From Deltaproteobacteria bacterium (GTDB lineage Bacteria; Myxococcota; Myxococcia; Myxococcales; SZAS-1), in NCBI GenBank assembly GCA_018266075.1, contig JAFEBB010000007.1:117569-181568 (forward strand): a DNA stretch of 64,000 bases. Direction: 5' to 3'. Positions 7,209 through 15,924 of the stretch are shown here, in pieces. Below the pieces are notes generated by a model. It ran no database searches, was not told the origin of the DNA, and saw only the letters and a program-made list of their open reading frames with translations. The position numbers and the translations under genes are program-made. Position 1 is the first letter of the stretch; the number at the start of each line of letters is the position of its first letter.

Positions 7209-9680
7209 ATGACCGTCACTTGTTCCAAGTGCCATGGAGAGTTCGCGGTCGAGGACCTCTACGAGGGCGCTCGCTGTCCCAACTGCAAGAACGTGGTCGA
7301 GCTGCCCGGGGAGTTCCCCACCGCGCCCGAGAACGCGCGGCTGCAGCGCGCCGATGGCCGCAAGCCCACCGCGGAGGTGTCCGCTGCCATCGCGGGCCCG
7401 AGCACGCCGTCGAATCGCCTGCGCGAGATGACGGAGCGGCAGCCCACGCGGCCAGCGAAGGAGATCTCAGTCCCGAGCGCGAAGCTGCCGCAAAAGGAGA
7501 TCTCGGTCCGCAGCGCGAGCCTGCCGCCCAGGCGCGAGGTGTCGGTTCCCGGGGCGAAGTTCACGCCGGACGCGCCCAAGACGGATGTGAGCTCGCCCAA
7601 GGTTCCGACTGCGCCGCCCGCGCGCGTGGCGAGCTCGCCGCGCGTACCGGTCCCGCAGCCGGGCAGCCTCCCGGCGATGCCGAAGGGCATCCAGAAGCCG
7701 GCCGATGACGTGCCGTCGACGCTCGTCGAGGACGCTCCGCAGACCGATCGCACCTCGACGCCGCTCGAGTCGCTGGAGGTGCAGTTGCCTTCGAGCCGGC
7801 CGCGTCCGGCCGAGCGCACGGCGCCGCTGCCCGAAGACGAGCCCACGCCGCTCTCGATGACGCCGGTGAAGCGCCCGGTGTCCGCCGAAGCGCCGCCGCC
7901 CGCGCCGCTGCCGGAGAAGCGCGCCGCGCAAGAGACCGCCGACTTGCCGATGGGCCGCATCCCCGCGCGCCGAGATGGACAGTCCGGGCCGCCGGGCCAG
8001 GACGAGCTCACGCAATCGCGCACGCTGGGCGGCTACGAGATCAAGCGGCGGCTGGGGCAGGGCGGCATGGGCACGGTGTACCTCGCGCGGCAGCTCTCGC
8101 TCGATCGCGACGTGGCCGTGAAGCTGCTGCACCCTGCGCTCGCCAACGATGCGGAGTTTCTCACCCGCTTCACGCGCGAGGCGTACGCGGCGGCGCACCT
8201 CACGCACCACAACATCGTCCAGATCTTCGACATCGGCTCCGACGCGGGGACCAAGTTCTACAGCATGGAGTTCGTGGACGGCTCCACGCTCGGCGCGCTC
8301 GTCGCCACGAAGGAGAAGATCGACCCCGAGGCCGCTGCGGGCTACGTGCTGCAGGCCGCGCGCGGGCTCGGCTACGCGCACCAGCAGGGCATCATCCACC
8401 GCGACATCAAGCCCGATAACTTGATGCTCAACGCGCACGGGCTCATCAAGGTCGCCGACCTGGGGCTGGTGAAGGTCGATGGACTCGCCGATCCCGAGCG
8501 CGGCGCCGAGCCCGTGTCCGTGCCCAAGGCGGTGGTCGCCGGCAACATCCAGGTGTCGATGGGCAACGTGACCAACGTGAAGAACGCGATGGGCACGCCG
8601 GCGTTCATGTCGCCGGAGCAGGCCCAGGATCCGTCGAACGTGGATGGCCGCGCCGACATCTACTCGCTGGGCTGCACGCTCTACTACCTGCTCACGGGCC
8701 GGCCGCCGTTCCGCGGCGCGAGCGACATGGCCACGCTCTACGCGCACGTGAACGAGCCCCTGGTGCCGCCCGACCAGGTCGTGAAGCGCGTACCCAAGCA
8801 GCTCTCCGACATCGTGGTGCGCATGCTCGCCAAGCATCGCGACCAGCGCTACCAGACCATGGGCGAAGTGGCCGAGGCGCTGGAGCGGTTCCTGGGCGTG
8901 GACGCGTCGAAGGCGTTCTCGCCGCGCGAGGAGCACGCGGAGCAGCTCGAGTCGGGCGTGAACGAGTTCAACCGCTCGACGTGGAGCCGCCGCCGCCTCT
9001 TCGCGGCGCTCGCGTTCATGCTGGGAATGCCCATCGCGCTCGGCGTGGCGTTCAAGTTCCTGCCCGAAGATCTGATTCCGACCGAGGTCATCCCCACGCT
9101 CGCGGGCGGCTACCTGCTCACGCTCGCGGTGTACTTCGTGTTGCACGGCGTGGCCTCGCACTCGTACCTGTTCCGGCTCACGCGGCAGTTCATCTTCGGG
9201 AGTCGCATCTGGGTGCTGCTCGCGTGGCTGGCGGTGCTCGCGGGCGGCGGCGTGCTGCTCTACGAGTACGACCTCGAGCTCTGGGGATTGGGCGCGTTGC
9301 TCGGCGCTCTGGCGCTCTCGGTGGCGTTCTATTTCCTCGTGGATCGTCGCGTGGAGAAGGAGCGGCGTGGCGCGGTGGAGAAGGTCGAGTCGCTGCTCAA
9401 GTCGCTGCGCCTGCGCGGGCTCGAGGAGAGCGCGCTGCGGCAGTTCGTGTGCAAGTACAGCGGCGTGCGCTGGGAGGAGTTCTACGAGGCGCTGTTCGGC
9501 TATGACGCCAAGATGGAGGCGCGCGCCAAGTGGGGCCGCATGGACAACGGCCGCCCGCGGAAGCGCTTCGGCGTCTGGCGCGATCCCATCATCCGCTTCC
9601 TCGAGTGGCGGCAGCAGAAGCGCGCGGAGAAGAAGGAGCAGCGCGCGATCGCGGCGCTCGGTGCCGAGGGGAAAGCTTGA
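7209..9680 (+). CDS. Ser/Thr protein kinase with N-terminal zinc ribbon and four TM segments
   Basis: 823 residues. It opens with a zinc-ribbon motif (CSKCHGEF...CPNCK, residues 5-26), then a ~245-residue Pro/Ser-rich linker with repeated E(I/V)SVPSAKLP-like phrases. The kinase domain spans about 274-560: LGQGGMGTVYL loop, VAVK lysine, HRDIKPDN (H397) and DLG (417-419) in place of DFG, a tolerated variant. About four transmembrane helices follow (ALAFMLGMPIALGVAF; TLAGGYLLTLAVYFVL; WVLLAWLAVLAGGGVLL; GALLGALALSVAFYFLV). A basic cytoplasmic tail contains FVCKYSGVRWEEFYEALFG, a segment seen after kinases of this architecture. The start is ATG 7209, the first Met before the zinc ribbon. TGATG overlap couples it to the lipoprotein downstream. 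Confidence 0.92.
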   Translation: MTVTCSKCHGEFAVEDLYEGARCPNCKNVVELPGEFPTAPENARLQRADGRKPTAEVSAAIAGPSTPSNRLREMTERQPTRPAKEISVPSAKLPQKEISVRSASLPPRREVSVPGAKFTPDAPKTDVSSPKVPTAPPARVASSPRVPVPQPGSLPAMPKGIQKPADDVPSTLVEDAPQTDRTSTPLESLEVQLPSSRPRPAERTAPLPEDEPTPLSMTPVKRPVSAEAPPPAPLPEKRAAQETADLPMGRIPARRDGQSGPPGQDELTQSRTLGGYEIKRRLGQGGMGTVYLARQLSLDRDVAVKLLHPALANDAEFLTRFTREAYAAAHLTHHNIVQIFDIGSDAGTKFYSMEFVDGSTLGALVATKEKIDPEAAAGYVLQAARGLGYAHQQGIIHRDIKPDNLMLNAHGLIKVADLGLVKVDGLADPERGAEPVSVPKAVVAGNIQVSMGNVTNVKNAMGTPAFMSPEQAQDPSNVDGRADIYSLGCTLYYLLTGRPPFRGASDMATLYAHVNEPLVPPDQVVKRVPKQLSDIVVRMLAKHRDQRYQTMGEVAEALERFLGVDASKAFSPREEHAEQLESGVNEFNRSTWSRRRLFAALAFMLGMPIALGVAFKFLPEDLIPTEVIPTLAGGYLLTLAVYFVLHGVASHSYLFRLTRQFIFGSRIWVLLAWLAVLAGGGVLLYEYDLELWGLGALLGALALSVAFYFLVDRRVEKERRGAVEKVESLLKSLRLRGLEESALRQFVCKYSGVRWEEFYEALFGYDAKMEARAKWGRMDNGRPRKRFGVWRDPIIRFLEWRQQKRAEKKEQRAIAALGAEGKA

Positions 9681-10132
9681 TGCGGAGCGGGTTGCTCGCG
9701 GTGGTTGGCGCCTTCATTTTCGCGGGTTGCTCGGGGGCGCCCACGGGTTCGAGCTCGTCAGGCTCGGGGACCTCTGGAACGACCGGAGAGTGCGCGTGCG
9801 CGGCCCCTCCCATGGTCCGTGTCGTGAGCACGACGCCGACCACGCTCGGCGTGCGTGGAAGCTCGCAGCCGCAGACCTCGACGGTGGTCTTCGAGGTCGA
9901 CGACGCCAGTGGAGCGCCGGTCGCCGACGGCGTGACCATCACCTTCACGTTGAACCAGACCCTCGACGGAGCCGACGCGGCGACGCTCGAGTCGACATCG
10001 GCCAGAACCGCCGATGGCACGGGGCGGGGCACCGCCGTGGTGCAGACCGCAGCCCAGCCCGAGGTCGTGAATGTGGTCGCGAGCGTCACGGGCGCGCTGG
10101 CGACGTCTCCGGACATCACCATTTCGCAGTGA
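9680..10132 (+). CDS. Lipoprotein with bacterial Ig-like (Big_1/invasin) domain
   Basis: 150 residues. The ATG overlaps the kinase stop (TGATG), with GAGGGG upstream. MRSGLLAVVGAFIFAGC is a lipoprotein signal with lipobox FAGC; a Ser/Gly/Thr linker and CAC follow. Residues ~55-150 fit one Big_1/Ig-like beta sandwich: VFEVDDASGAPVADGVTITF, and later GTAVVQTAAQPEVVNVVASV. Big_1 domains are structural/adhesive. Coupling to a polytopic kinase hints at a shared envelope-sensing role (inference). Confidence 0.8.
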   Translation: MRSGLLAVVGAFIFAGCSGAPTGSSSSGSGTSGTTGECACAAPPMVRVVSTTPTTLGVRGSSQPQTSTVVFEVDDASGAPVADGVTITFTLNQTLDGADAATLESTSARTADGTGRGTAVVQTAAQPEVVNVVASVTGALATSPDITISQ

Positions 10133-10138
10133 GCACCG

Positions 10139-12034
10139 TCAGCGGTTCGCGAGCGCCAGGCTGTAGTGGCGAATGCGAATGCGGTGATCGAGATCGGCGA
10201 GCGCCTCGTGGAAGTGCGCGCTCACGCCGGGCGGTAGCTGCGACGCCTCGAGCGGCTCGAACTTCAGCGGCGTCACGCGGAACGCAGCGGGCGCGCGACC
10301 GGTCTCTTCGCAATATGCGTACGAGCCATCCACGAGCCCCACGCGCTCGCCGAACACCGAACCCATCAGCGAGAGCCGCGCCGGCGCCTGGTCCGCCGCG
10401 AGGTCGCGTCCCAGCCACGTGGGCGACTGCGGCAGTCCGAAGAGGCCGGCGATCGTCGGCGCGAAGTCGAGGTGGCTGGTCACGGCGTCGATGGTTCGCG
10501 GCGCGCGGCCCGGCACGCGCACGAAGAACGGCACCCAGAGCTCGTCCGCAACGAACGCGAACCCATGGCCGCGACCGATGCTCTCGCCGTGATCGCTGAC
10601 GACCACCACGGCCGTGTGCGCGCTCAGCCCGAGGCGATCCAGCTCCTTCAAGAGCCGGCCAATCTGCGCGTCGGTGAAGTGGAGCGCGTTGCGGTAGTCG
10701 TCCTCGTGGGTGTCGCCGGGGAACGCGCGCGCGTCGAGCGGCCAGCCGTACGGATAGTGCGGGCTCACCGGGTTGTAGACGGCCACGAACGGCCGATCGC
10801 GGTGCGCGCGAATCCAGCTCGCGACGGCGTCGACGGAGTCGTTCTCGAACGCGCCCCACGCCCAGCCCGGCTTGAGCCCTGCGAGCACCTGCTCCGCGCC
10901 GTGCAGCTCGTCCACGCCCTTTTGCTCAAAGAGCCAGTTCATGTTGAGCAGGCTCAGGTAGCTCGACTCGAACACGGCGGTGCTCCTTCCGGCCGCCTTG
11001 AAGGCCTCCATCAGCGAGGCATCGCGCGGCGGGCCGCTGTACAGCTCGGGATACGGCACCTGCGAGCCGCGGCTGAGGTCGGAGTAGAAGAGCGCGTATT
11101 GCGCGTCGAACGTGAACGGCGCGGTGGTGAAGTGGTGCGTGAAGCGCGTGGATTCGCGCTCGAGCGCAATCAGGTTTGGCGTGAGCGTCTCGTTCACGGC
11201 CACGGCCGGCGTCGACTCGAGCAGCACCACGAGCAGGTTCATGTCCTTCGCGGCGCCTTCGATCCCAGCAGCCGGAAACCGAGAAGGCCTCGTCGACGCG
11301 AGCTCGAAGATCGACGCGCGATCCAGCTCGCCGTTGGCCTGCGCAGCCTGCAGCTCGCGTCGAAAATCGGCGGGCTTGGGCAGCGGTTGGTACGAGCGCG
11401 CGAAGTACATGAGCGGGTTGCTCTTGAGGCCCAGGTTGAATTCCAGGCCGCGGAACGCGACGCCGGTGACGGCCATCGCGCCCGCCGCGAGCGCGAACGA
11501 CGTTCCCCAGAGCGTCCAGCGGCGCTCGGGCAGCCGGCGTGAGTCGAGCCGCCGCGCGACCGCGGGCACCAGCGCGAACGCAGAGATGCCCACGATCATC
11601 GCGATGATGAACGTCGCGTCGACCGAGGCCGCCACGCACGAGCGCACTGCGCCATCGGCCGCGTACTGGAACATGCGGACGTTCACCGGCTGCCCGTAGA
11701 GCTGGTTCACGCGAAGGCTGATGCCGAGCAGGCCGACGCTGAGCGCGTGCAGCAGCAGCAGCGCGCCCACGCAGAACGGCCGACGCAGCGCGATCAGCGG
11801 CGCACAGAGCGCGGCGTAGATGGCGGCGACGATCGCGTCGGGTCCGAAGAGCAGCGCGGCGAACGGCAGCGGCCGCGGCAGCGCGGTCTGTCCGGCGCGA
11901 ATGAGCCAGGCGAGCAGGAGCAGCTTGAACATCGCCATCACGGCGAAGAGCAGCAGCGCAGCGGCGAGCACCGTCCGATCGCGCTCGAGCTCGCGACTCC
12001 CGAGCCAGCCCCGCACGCCCGCGTGTTCGCGCAT
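10139..12034 (-). CDS. LtaS-like membrane sulfatase / phosphoglycerol-transferase-type enzyme
   Basis: 631 residues from ATG 12034 (GGGGG upstream; a GTG at 12040 is the alternative). Five N-terminal transmembrane helices lie within about residues 20-220, followed by an extracytoplasmic alkaline-phosphatase-superfamily domain. Recognisable pieces are LLVVLLESTPAVAVNETLTP with NLIALERES, the nucleophile-region FTTAPFTF, and the metal motif VVVVSDHGESIGRGHGF. This architecture matches lipoteichoic-acid synthase-like and related envelope transferases that move phospho- or sulfo-groups on lipids or glycans. In a Gram-negative the substrate is more likely a phospholipid head group or glucan. Convergent with the Ig-like lipoprotein. 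Confidence 0.82.
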   Translation of the reverse strand: MREHAGVRGWLGSRELERDRTVLAAALLLFAVMAMFKLLLLAWLIRAGQTALPRPLPFAALLFGPDAIVAAIYAALCAPLIALRRPFCVGALLLLHALSVGLLGISLRVNQLYGQPVNVRMFQYAADGAVRSCVAASVDATFIIAMIVGISAFALVPAVARRLDSRRLPERRWTLWGTSFALAAGAMAVTGVAFRGLEFNLGLKSNPLMYFARSYQPLPKPADFRRELQAAQANGELDRASIFELASTRPSRFPAAGIEGAAKDMNLLVVLLESTPAVAVNETLTPNLIALERESTRFTHHFTTAPFTFDAQYALFYSDLSRGSQVPYPELYSGPPRDASLMEAFKAAGRSTAVFESSYLSLLNMNWLFEQKGVDELHGAEQVLAGLKPGWAWGAFENDSVDAVASWIRAHRDRPFVAVYNPVSPHYPYGWPLDARAFPGDTHEDDYRNALHFTDAQIGRLLKELDRLGLSAHTAVVVVSDHGESIGRGHGFAFVADELWVPFFVRVPGRAPRTIDAVTSHLDFAPTIAGLFGLPQSPTWLGRDLAADQAPARLSLMGSVFGERVGLVDGSYAYCEETGRAPAAFRVTPLKFEPLEASQLPPGVSAHFHEALADLDHRIRIRHYSLALANR

Positions 12035-12120
12035 GACCACCCCCGTTCGCTTGGGGTAGGCGTGGTCGGCGGGATCGGCAAGCGGCGGCGCGCGTCAGAG
12101 TTTCACGACTGCACGAACAG

Positions 12121-13554
12121 CTACGCCGGGATCTGGTGCAGGCGAATGGAGTTCGTCTTGCCGGCGATGCCGATGGGGGTGCCGAAGACGATCACCAGCC
12201 GGTCGCCGCGCTTGGCGAGCTCGCGCGCGAGGAGCTCTTCCTCCACGCGCTTCACCATCGGCTCCACGTCCTCCATGGGCTCGAGGATGCGCGGGATGAC
12301 GCCCCAGTACAGGCCGAGTCGGCGGCGCACTTCCTGGTTGGGCGAGAAGGCCACGATGGGCATGCCCGGCCGGTAGTGCGAGAGCAGGCGCGCCGTGGTG
12401 CCGCCGAGGGTGAAGCAGCAGAGCACCGCGGCCTGCGCGTCGGCGGCGGCCTTCACGGCGATCTCGCAGACCACGTCGTTGAAGGGCGTGGGCCCGTCGT
12501 GGACGATGTGCACCGGCGCGAACGTCTTGGCAAAGTCGATGGCGCTCTCCGCCGAGCTGACGATCTTGTGCATCATCTGCACGCTCTCGAACGGGTACTT
12601 CCCGCTCGCGGACTCGCCCGAGAGCATCACCGCGTCGGCGCCGTCGAAGATGGCGTTGGCCACGTCGCTGGCTTCGGCGCGCGTGGGGCGCGGGTTGCGG
12701 ATCATCGAGTCCAACATCTGCGTGGCCACGATGACGGGGATGCCGCGCGCGTTGCACTTGCGCACGATCTGCTTCTGGATGGCGGGCACGTTCTCGGGCG
12801 GGATCTCCACGCCCAGGTCGCCGCGGGCCACCATCACGCCGTCGGTGGCGGCCACGATGGCGTCGAGCTGCGCCAGCGCCTCGGGCTTCTCCAGCTTGGC
12901 GATGATGGGCACGCGCCGGCCGAACTTCTCCATGTGCTGCCGCGCGAGCTGGATGTCCTCGGGCCGGCGCACGAACGAGAGCGCCACGTAGTCCACGCCG
13001 TTCTTGAGGCCGAACTGGAGATCCTCGAGGTCCTTCTTGGTGAGGGCCTCGGCGCGCAGGTTCACGCCCGGCAGGTTGATGCCCTTGTGCTCGCCGAGCG
13101 GGCCGCCGACGATCACCTGGGTGCGCACGGTGTCCTTGCCGTTGGTCTCGAGGACCTTGAGCTCGAGCAGGCCGTCGTCGAGGAGGATGCGGTCGCCGGG
13201 CTTCACGTCGGCGGCGAGGTACTCGTAGGTGGTGGAGCACTTCTTCTCATCGCCGACGTAGTCCTCGTCGGTGATGATCACCAGCTCGCTGCCCTCCTTG
13301 AGCGGCACCGGCCCGCCGTTCTTCAAGTTGCCGGTGCGGATCTTCGGGCCCTGCAGGTCGCCGAGGATGGCCACGGCCTTGCGGACCTTGATCGACGCGG
13401 CGCGGATCCACTCGATGGTCTGCGCGTGCTGGGCGTGCGTGCCGTGCGAGAAGTTCAGGCGGGCGACGTCCATGCCCATCTGCATGAGCTTCTCGAGCGC
13501 CTCCTGGTTGGCGACCGAGGGCCCCAGGGTGCAGACGATCTTGGCGCGACGCAT
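12121..13554 (-). CDS. pyk: Pyruvate kinase
   Basis: 477 residues, the normal length. It converts phosphoenolpyruvate and ADP to pyruvate and ATP in glycolysis, as a cytosolic tetramer. Signatures: MRRAKIVCTLGPS at the N-terminus, LNFSHGT, the PEP/Mg site VMVARGDLGVEIP, and MLSGESASGKYPFE. The C-terminal allosteric domain is complete. ATG 13554 has GGGAG five bases upstream; a GTG at 13560 lies on that site. It stands alone, with 86 bases to the sulfatase gene and 111 to the MFS gene. Confidence 0.97.
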   Translation of the reverse strand: MRRAKIVCTLGPSVANQEALEKLMQMGMDVARLNFSHGTHAQHAQTIEWIRAASIKVRKAVAILGDLQGPKIRTGNLKNGGPVPLKEGSELVIITDEDYVGDEKKCSTTYEYLAADVKPGDRILLDDGLLELKVLETNGKDTVRTQVIVGGPLGEHKGINLPGVNLRAEALTKKDLEDLQFGLKNGVDYVALSFVRRPEDIQLARQHMEKFGRRVPIIAKLEKPEALAQLDAIVAATDGVMVARGDLGVEIPPENVPAIQKQIVRKCNARGIPVIVATQMLDSMIRNPRPTRAEASDVANAIFDGADAVMLSGESASGKYPFESVQMMHKIVSSAESAIDFAKTFAPVHIVHDGPTPFNDVVCEIAVKAAADAQAAVLCCFTLGGTTARLLSHYRPGMPIVAFSPNQEVRRRLGLYWGVIPRILEPMEDVEPMVKRVEEELLARELAKRGDRLVIVFGTPIGIAGKTNSIRLHQIPA

Positions 13555-13665
13555 GTTCACTCCCTGCCTCCGCGCGCGGAGGTGCGCAATGCTTTAGAGG
13601 GTCGGCGGGCCGAGGGCAAGCAAGAGCCGCTTGGATGTTTGGGCGGCGTGGCGCGGTGCGTCGCG

Positions 13666-14919
13666 CTAGGCGGCCGGCAAGGGGGCGGGCGTAGCCTGGG
13701 AAGGCACACGGCGCGCGCCGGCGAGCAGCACCAACCCACCGATGACGATGGGCAGCGCGGTGAACGCCACCGCGATTCGCCGGCTGGCCACGTCCGCGAT
13801 GGCGCCGAGGATGAAGGAGCTGATGGCGTCACCGAAGGCGTGGATACAGAAGATGTTCACAGACACTGCGAGCGCGCGCAGGTTGGATGGCACGCAATTC
13901 ACGAGCGCTGTGTTGATGGGGCCGGTGTTGAAGAAGAGGAAGAACATGGCCGCCGAGGCCGCGGCGTAGGCGAGCCCGAGCGTCGGCGAGAAGGCTGCCA
14001 CCAGCACGAGCGGCACGCCGAGCACCAACCCGAGCCCCGAGATCCACAGGTAGCCGCCCGGATGTCGCCTCACGGCGCGTTCGCCGGCCCAGCCTCCCGC
14101 TGCAGTTCCGAGGAAACCAGAGACGACGGTGATGGTGCCGAACACCGAGTCTGCCGCGTCGAGCGGCACGTGGTGAACCTCGACGAAGAAGTCCGGCATC
14201 CAGTTCGCGAGTCCGCCGATGGCGAAGGTGAGCAGGGTGTATCCAACGTTCACCACCATGAACTGTGGGTTGGCGCGCAGCGTGCTCAAGCCCAAGCGCA
14301 TCGGCGGCGGCTGCAGCTCGGTCTCGCCTTCGTCGTTCGCACCGCGCACCGGCTCCGGCAACATGGCTGCAACCAGCGCGAGCACCAGGCCCGGCGCGCC
14401 GGCCACGAAAAACGCGCTCCGCCAGCCGAAATGGACGGCCACCAGACCGCCCGTCACGAAGCCGAGTGCGCTACCGACCGGAATCGCTGCGTAGAAGACG
14501 GACAGCATCTTCCCGCGACGGCTCCGGTCGTAGAGGTCGCTGATGATGCCCGGTGCCACGGTCGCGTACCCGGCTTCCCCGATGCCCGTGAAGGCGCGCG
14601 CGATGAAGAGGTGCGATTTGTCCTGGGCGAGGCCCGACGCGGCCGTTGCGATGGACCAAAGAATCACACCCGCGGCGATGAGGTATTTCCGCTGCACGCG
14701 GTCGCCCAGGTAGCCCGCCAAGGGCGACGCGAGCATGTACGTGAGCATGAACGAGAGCGTGAGGAGCCCGTACTGCTTGCCGTCGAGGTTGAGCGCGTCG
14801 CAGAGCGGCTTCTTGATGCCGGCGATGACATAGCGGTCGAGATAGTTGAGCAGGTTGATGAGCGTGAGCACCCCGAGCATCACCGCGGGTCGCGCCATCA
14901 TCGAGTTCCTCGGACTCAC
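13666..14919 (-). CDS. MFS transporter, Spinster-like
   Basis: 417 residues with twelve predicted helices. Motifs: LTLINLLNYLDRYVIAGI in TM1, the MFS signature loop GYLGDRVQRKYLI after TM2, and FTGIGEAGYATVAPGIISDLY in TM4-5, which is the Spinster (Spns) subgroup pattern; relatives carry lipids, sphingosine-like molecules or sugars. The GTG start at 14919 overlaps the upstream exopolyphosphatase stop (GTGA) and is preceded by GGGGAGG, so it is translationally coupled; ATGs at 14901/14898 are weaker options. Confidence 0.88.
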   Translation of the reverse strand: MSPRNSMMARPAVMLGVLTLINLLNYLDRYVIAGIKKPLCDALNLDGKQYGLLTLSFMLTYMLASPLAGYLGDRVQRKYLIAAGVILWSIATAASGLAQDKSHLFIARAFTGIGEAGYATVAPGIISDLYDRSRRGKMLSVFYAAIPVGSALGFVTGGLVAVHFGWRSAFFVAGAPGLVLALVAAMLPEPVRGANDEGETELQPPPMRLGLSTLRANPQFMVVNVGYTLLTFAIGGLANWMPDFFVEVHHVPLDAADSVFGTITVVSGFLGTAAGGWAGERAVRRHPGGYLWISGLGLVLGVPLVLVAAFSPTLGLAYAAASAAMFFLFFNTGPINTALVNCVPSNLRALAVSVNIFCIHAFGDAISSFILGAIADVASRRIAVAFTALPIVIGGLVLLAGARRVPSQATPAPLPAA

Positions 14920-15836
14920 GCTGCCTCCCCGAACCGCGCGTACAGCAAGCCCCAGCGCACACCGCGATCTGAGATCCGAACCGCGGCCGCGCCCAGCTTC
15001 GCGAGCGCGCGCGCGAGGATCGTCGCGCCGGTCGCGATCACGTCCGCGCGCGCCGCCACCATGCCCGGCAGCCTCTTGCGGTCGTCCACCCGCAGGCTCC
15101 AGAGCCGCTCGGCGCACGACTCCACTTCGGCGCGCGAGAGCGTCTGGCCGTGAATCCGCCCCACGTCGAACGGCTCCACCGCGCGCTCCACGGCGTACAC
15201 GGTCGTCGCCGTCCCCGCGACGCCGACGACCTCGGCTTCCAAGGCGCGATCGGGCAGGGCGGAAAACGCGTGATCGAGCGCATCTCGAATGGCTTCGCGC
15301 TCCGCGTTCGTCGGCGGATCGTGCTTCACGTGGCGCTCGGTGAGCCGCACCGAGCCGACGTCGAAGCTCTTGCGAAACGTGACGCGACCGGCCTGGCCGA
15401 AGACGAACTCCGTCGAGCCGCCGCCGATGTCGACGACGACCTTCGCGCCCGGGCCAAAGTCGCGCTCCGCGGCGAGGTAGCCGAGCTGCGCCTCTTCGTC
15501 GCCGCTGATGACCTCGGGCCGGAGCTGCGCGCGCTGCTCGACGGCCCTGAAGAACTCCGCGCCATTCTTCGCGTCGCGCGCGGCCGACGTGGCCACGCAC
15601 GCGATCTGCCGAGCGCCCAGCTTGCGCGCCTCGTCGACGAAGGTGCCGACGACATCGGTGGTGCGCGCGATGTTCTCGGGCTTCAGCACGCCGCTCGCGT
15701 CGACGCCCTTGCCCAGCCTGGTGATCTCCGCGCGTTCGGCGAGGGGCCGGAAGCTGCCATCGGGCGCGCGCTCGGCGACGACGAGCGTGACGGTGTTGGT
15801 CCCGATGTCGAGCGCGGCGAACACAGGCAAAGCCAT
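14916..15836 (-). CDS. ppx: Exopolyphosphatase, Ppx/GppA family
   Basis: 306 residues, the length of the short Ppx form. Releases terminal phosphate from inorganic polyphosphate or hydrolyses pppGpp. ASKHA-fold phosphate loops are visible: AALDIGTNTVTLVVAE near the N-terminus, ATSAARDAKNGAEF, and VVVDIGGGSTEFVFG, followed by HVKHDPPT. No C-terminal HD domain, so the protein lacks the long E. coli-type tail. The start ATG 15836 is the first Met before the ASKHA strand. The stop overlaps the GTG of the MFS gene (GTGA). Divergent from the LarA-like gene. Confidence 0.92.
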   Translation of the reverse strand: MALPVFAALDIGTNTVTLVVAERAPDGSFRPLAERAEITRLGKGVDASGVLKPENIARTTDVVGTFVDEARKLGARQIACVATSAARDAKNGAEFFRAVEQRAQLRPEVISGDEEAQLGYLAAERDFGPGAKVVVDIGGGSTEFVFGQAGRVTFRKSFDVGSVRLTERHVKHDPPTNAEREAIRDALDHAFSALPDRALEAEVVGVAGTATTVYAVERAVEPFDVGRIHGQTLSRAEVESCAERLWSLRVDDRKRLPGMVAARADVIATGATILARALAKLGAAAVRISDRGVRWGLLYARFGEAA

Positions 15837-15924
15837 GCCCGACGAACCTAACCCAGATTCCGCACGGGCGCGTGCCCGGGTTTCTGCTTGCGCGCTGGCC
15901 TTTGAACGCTCACGATCTCCGCGA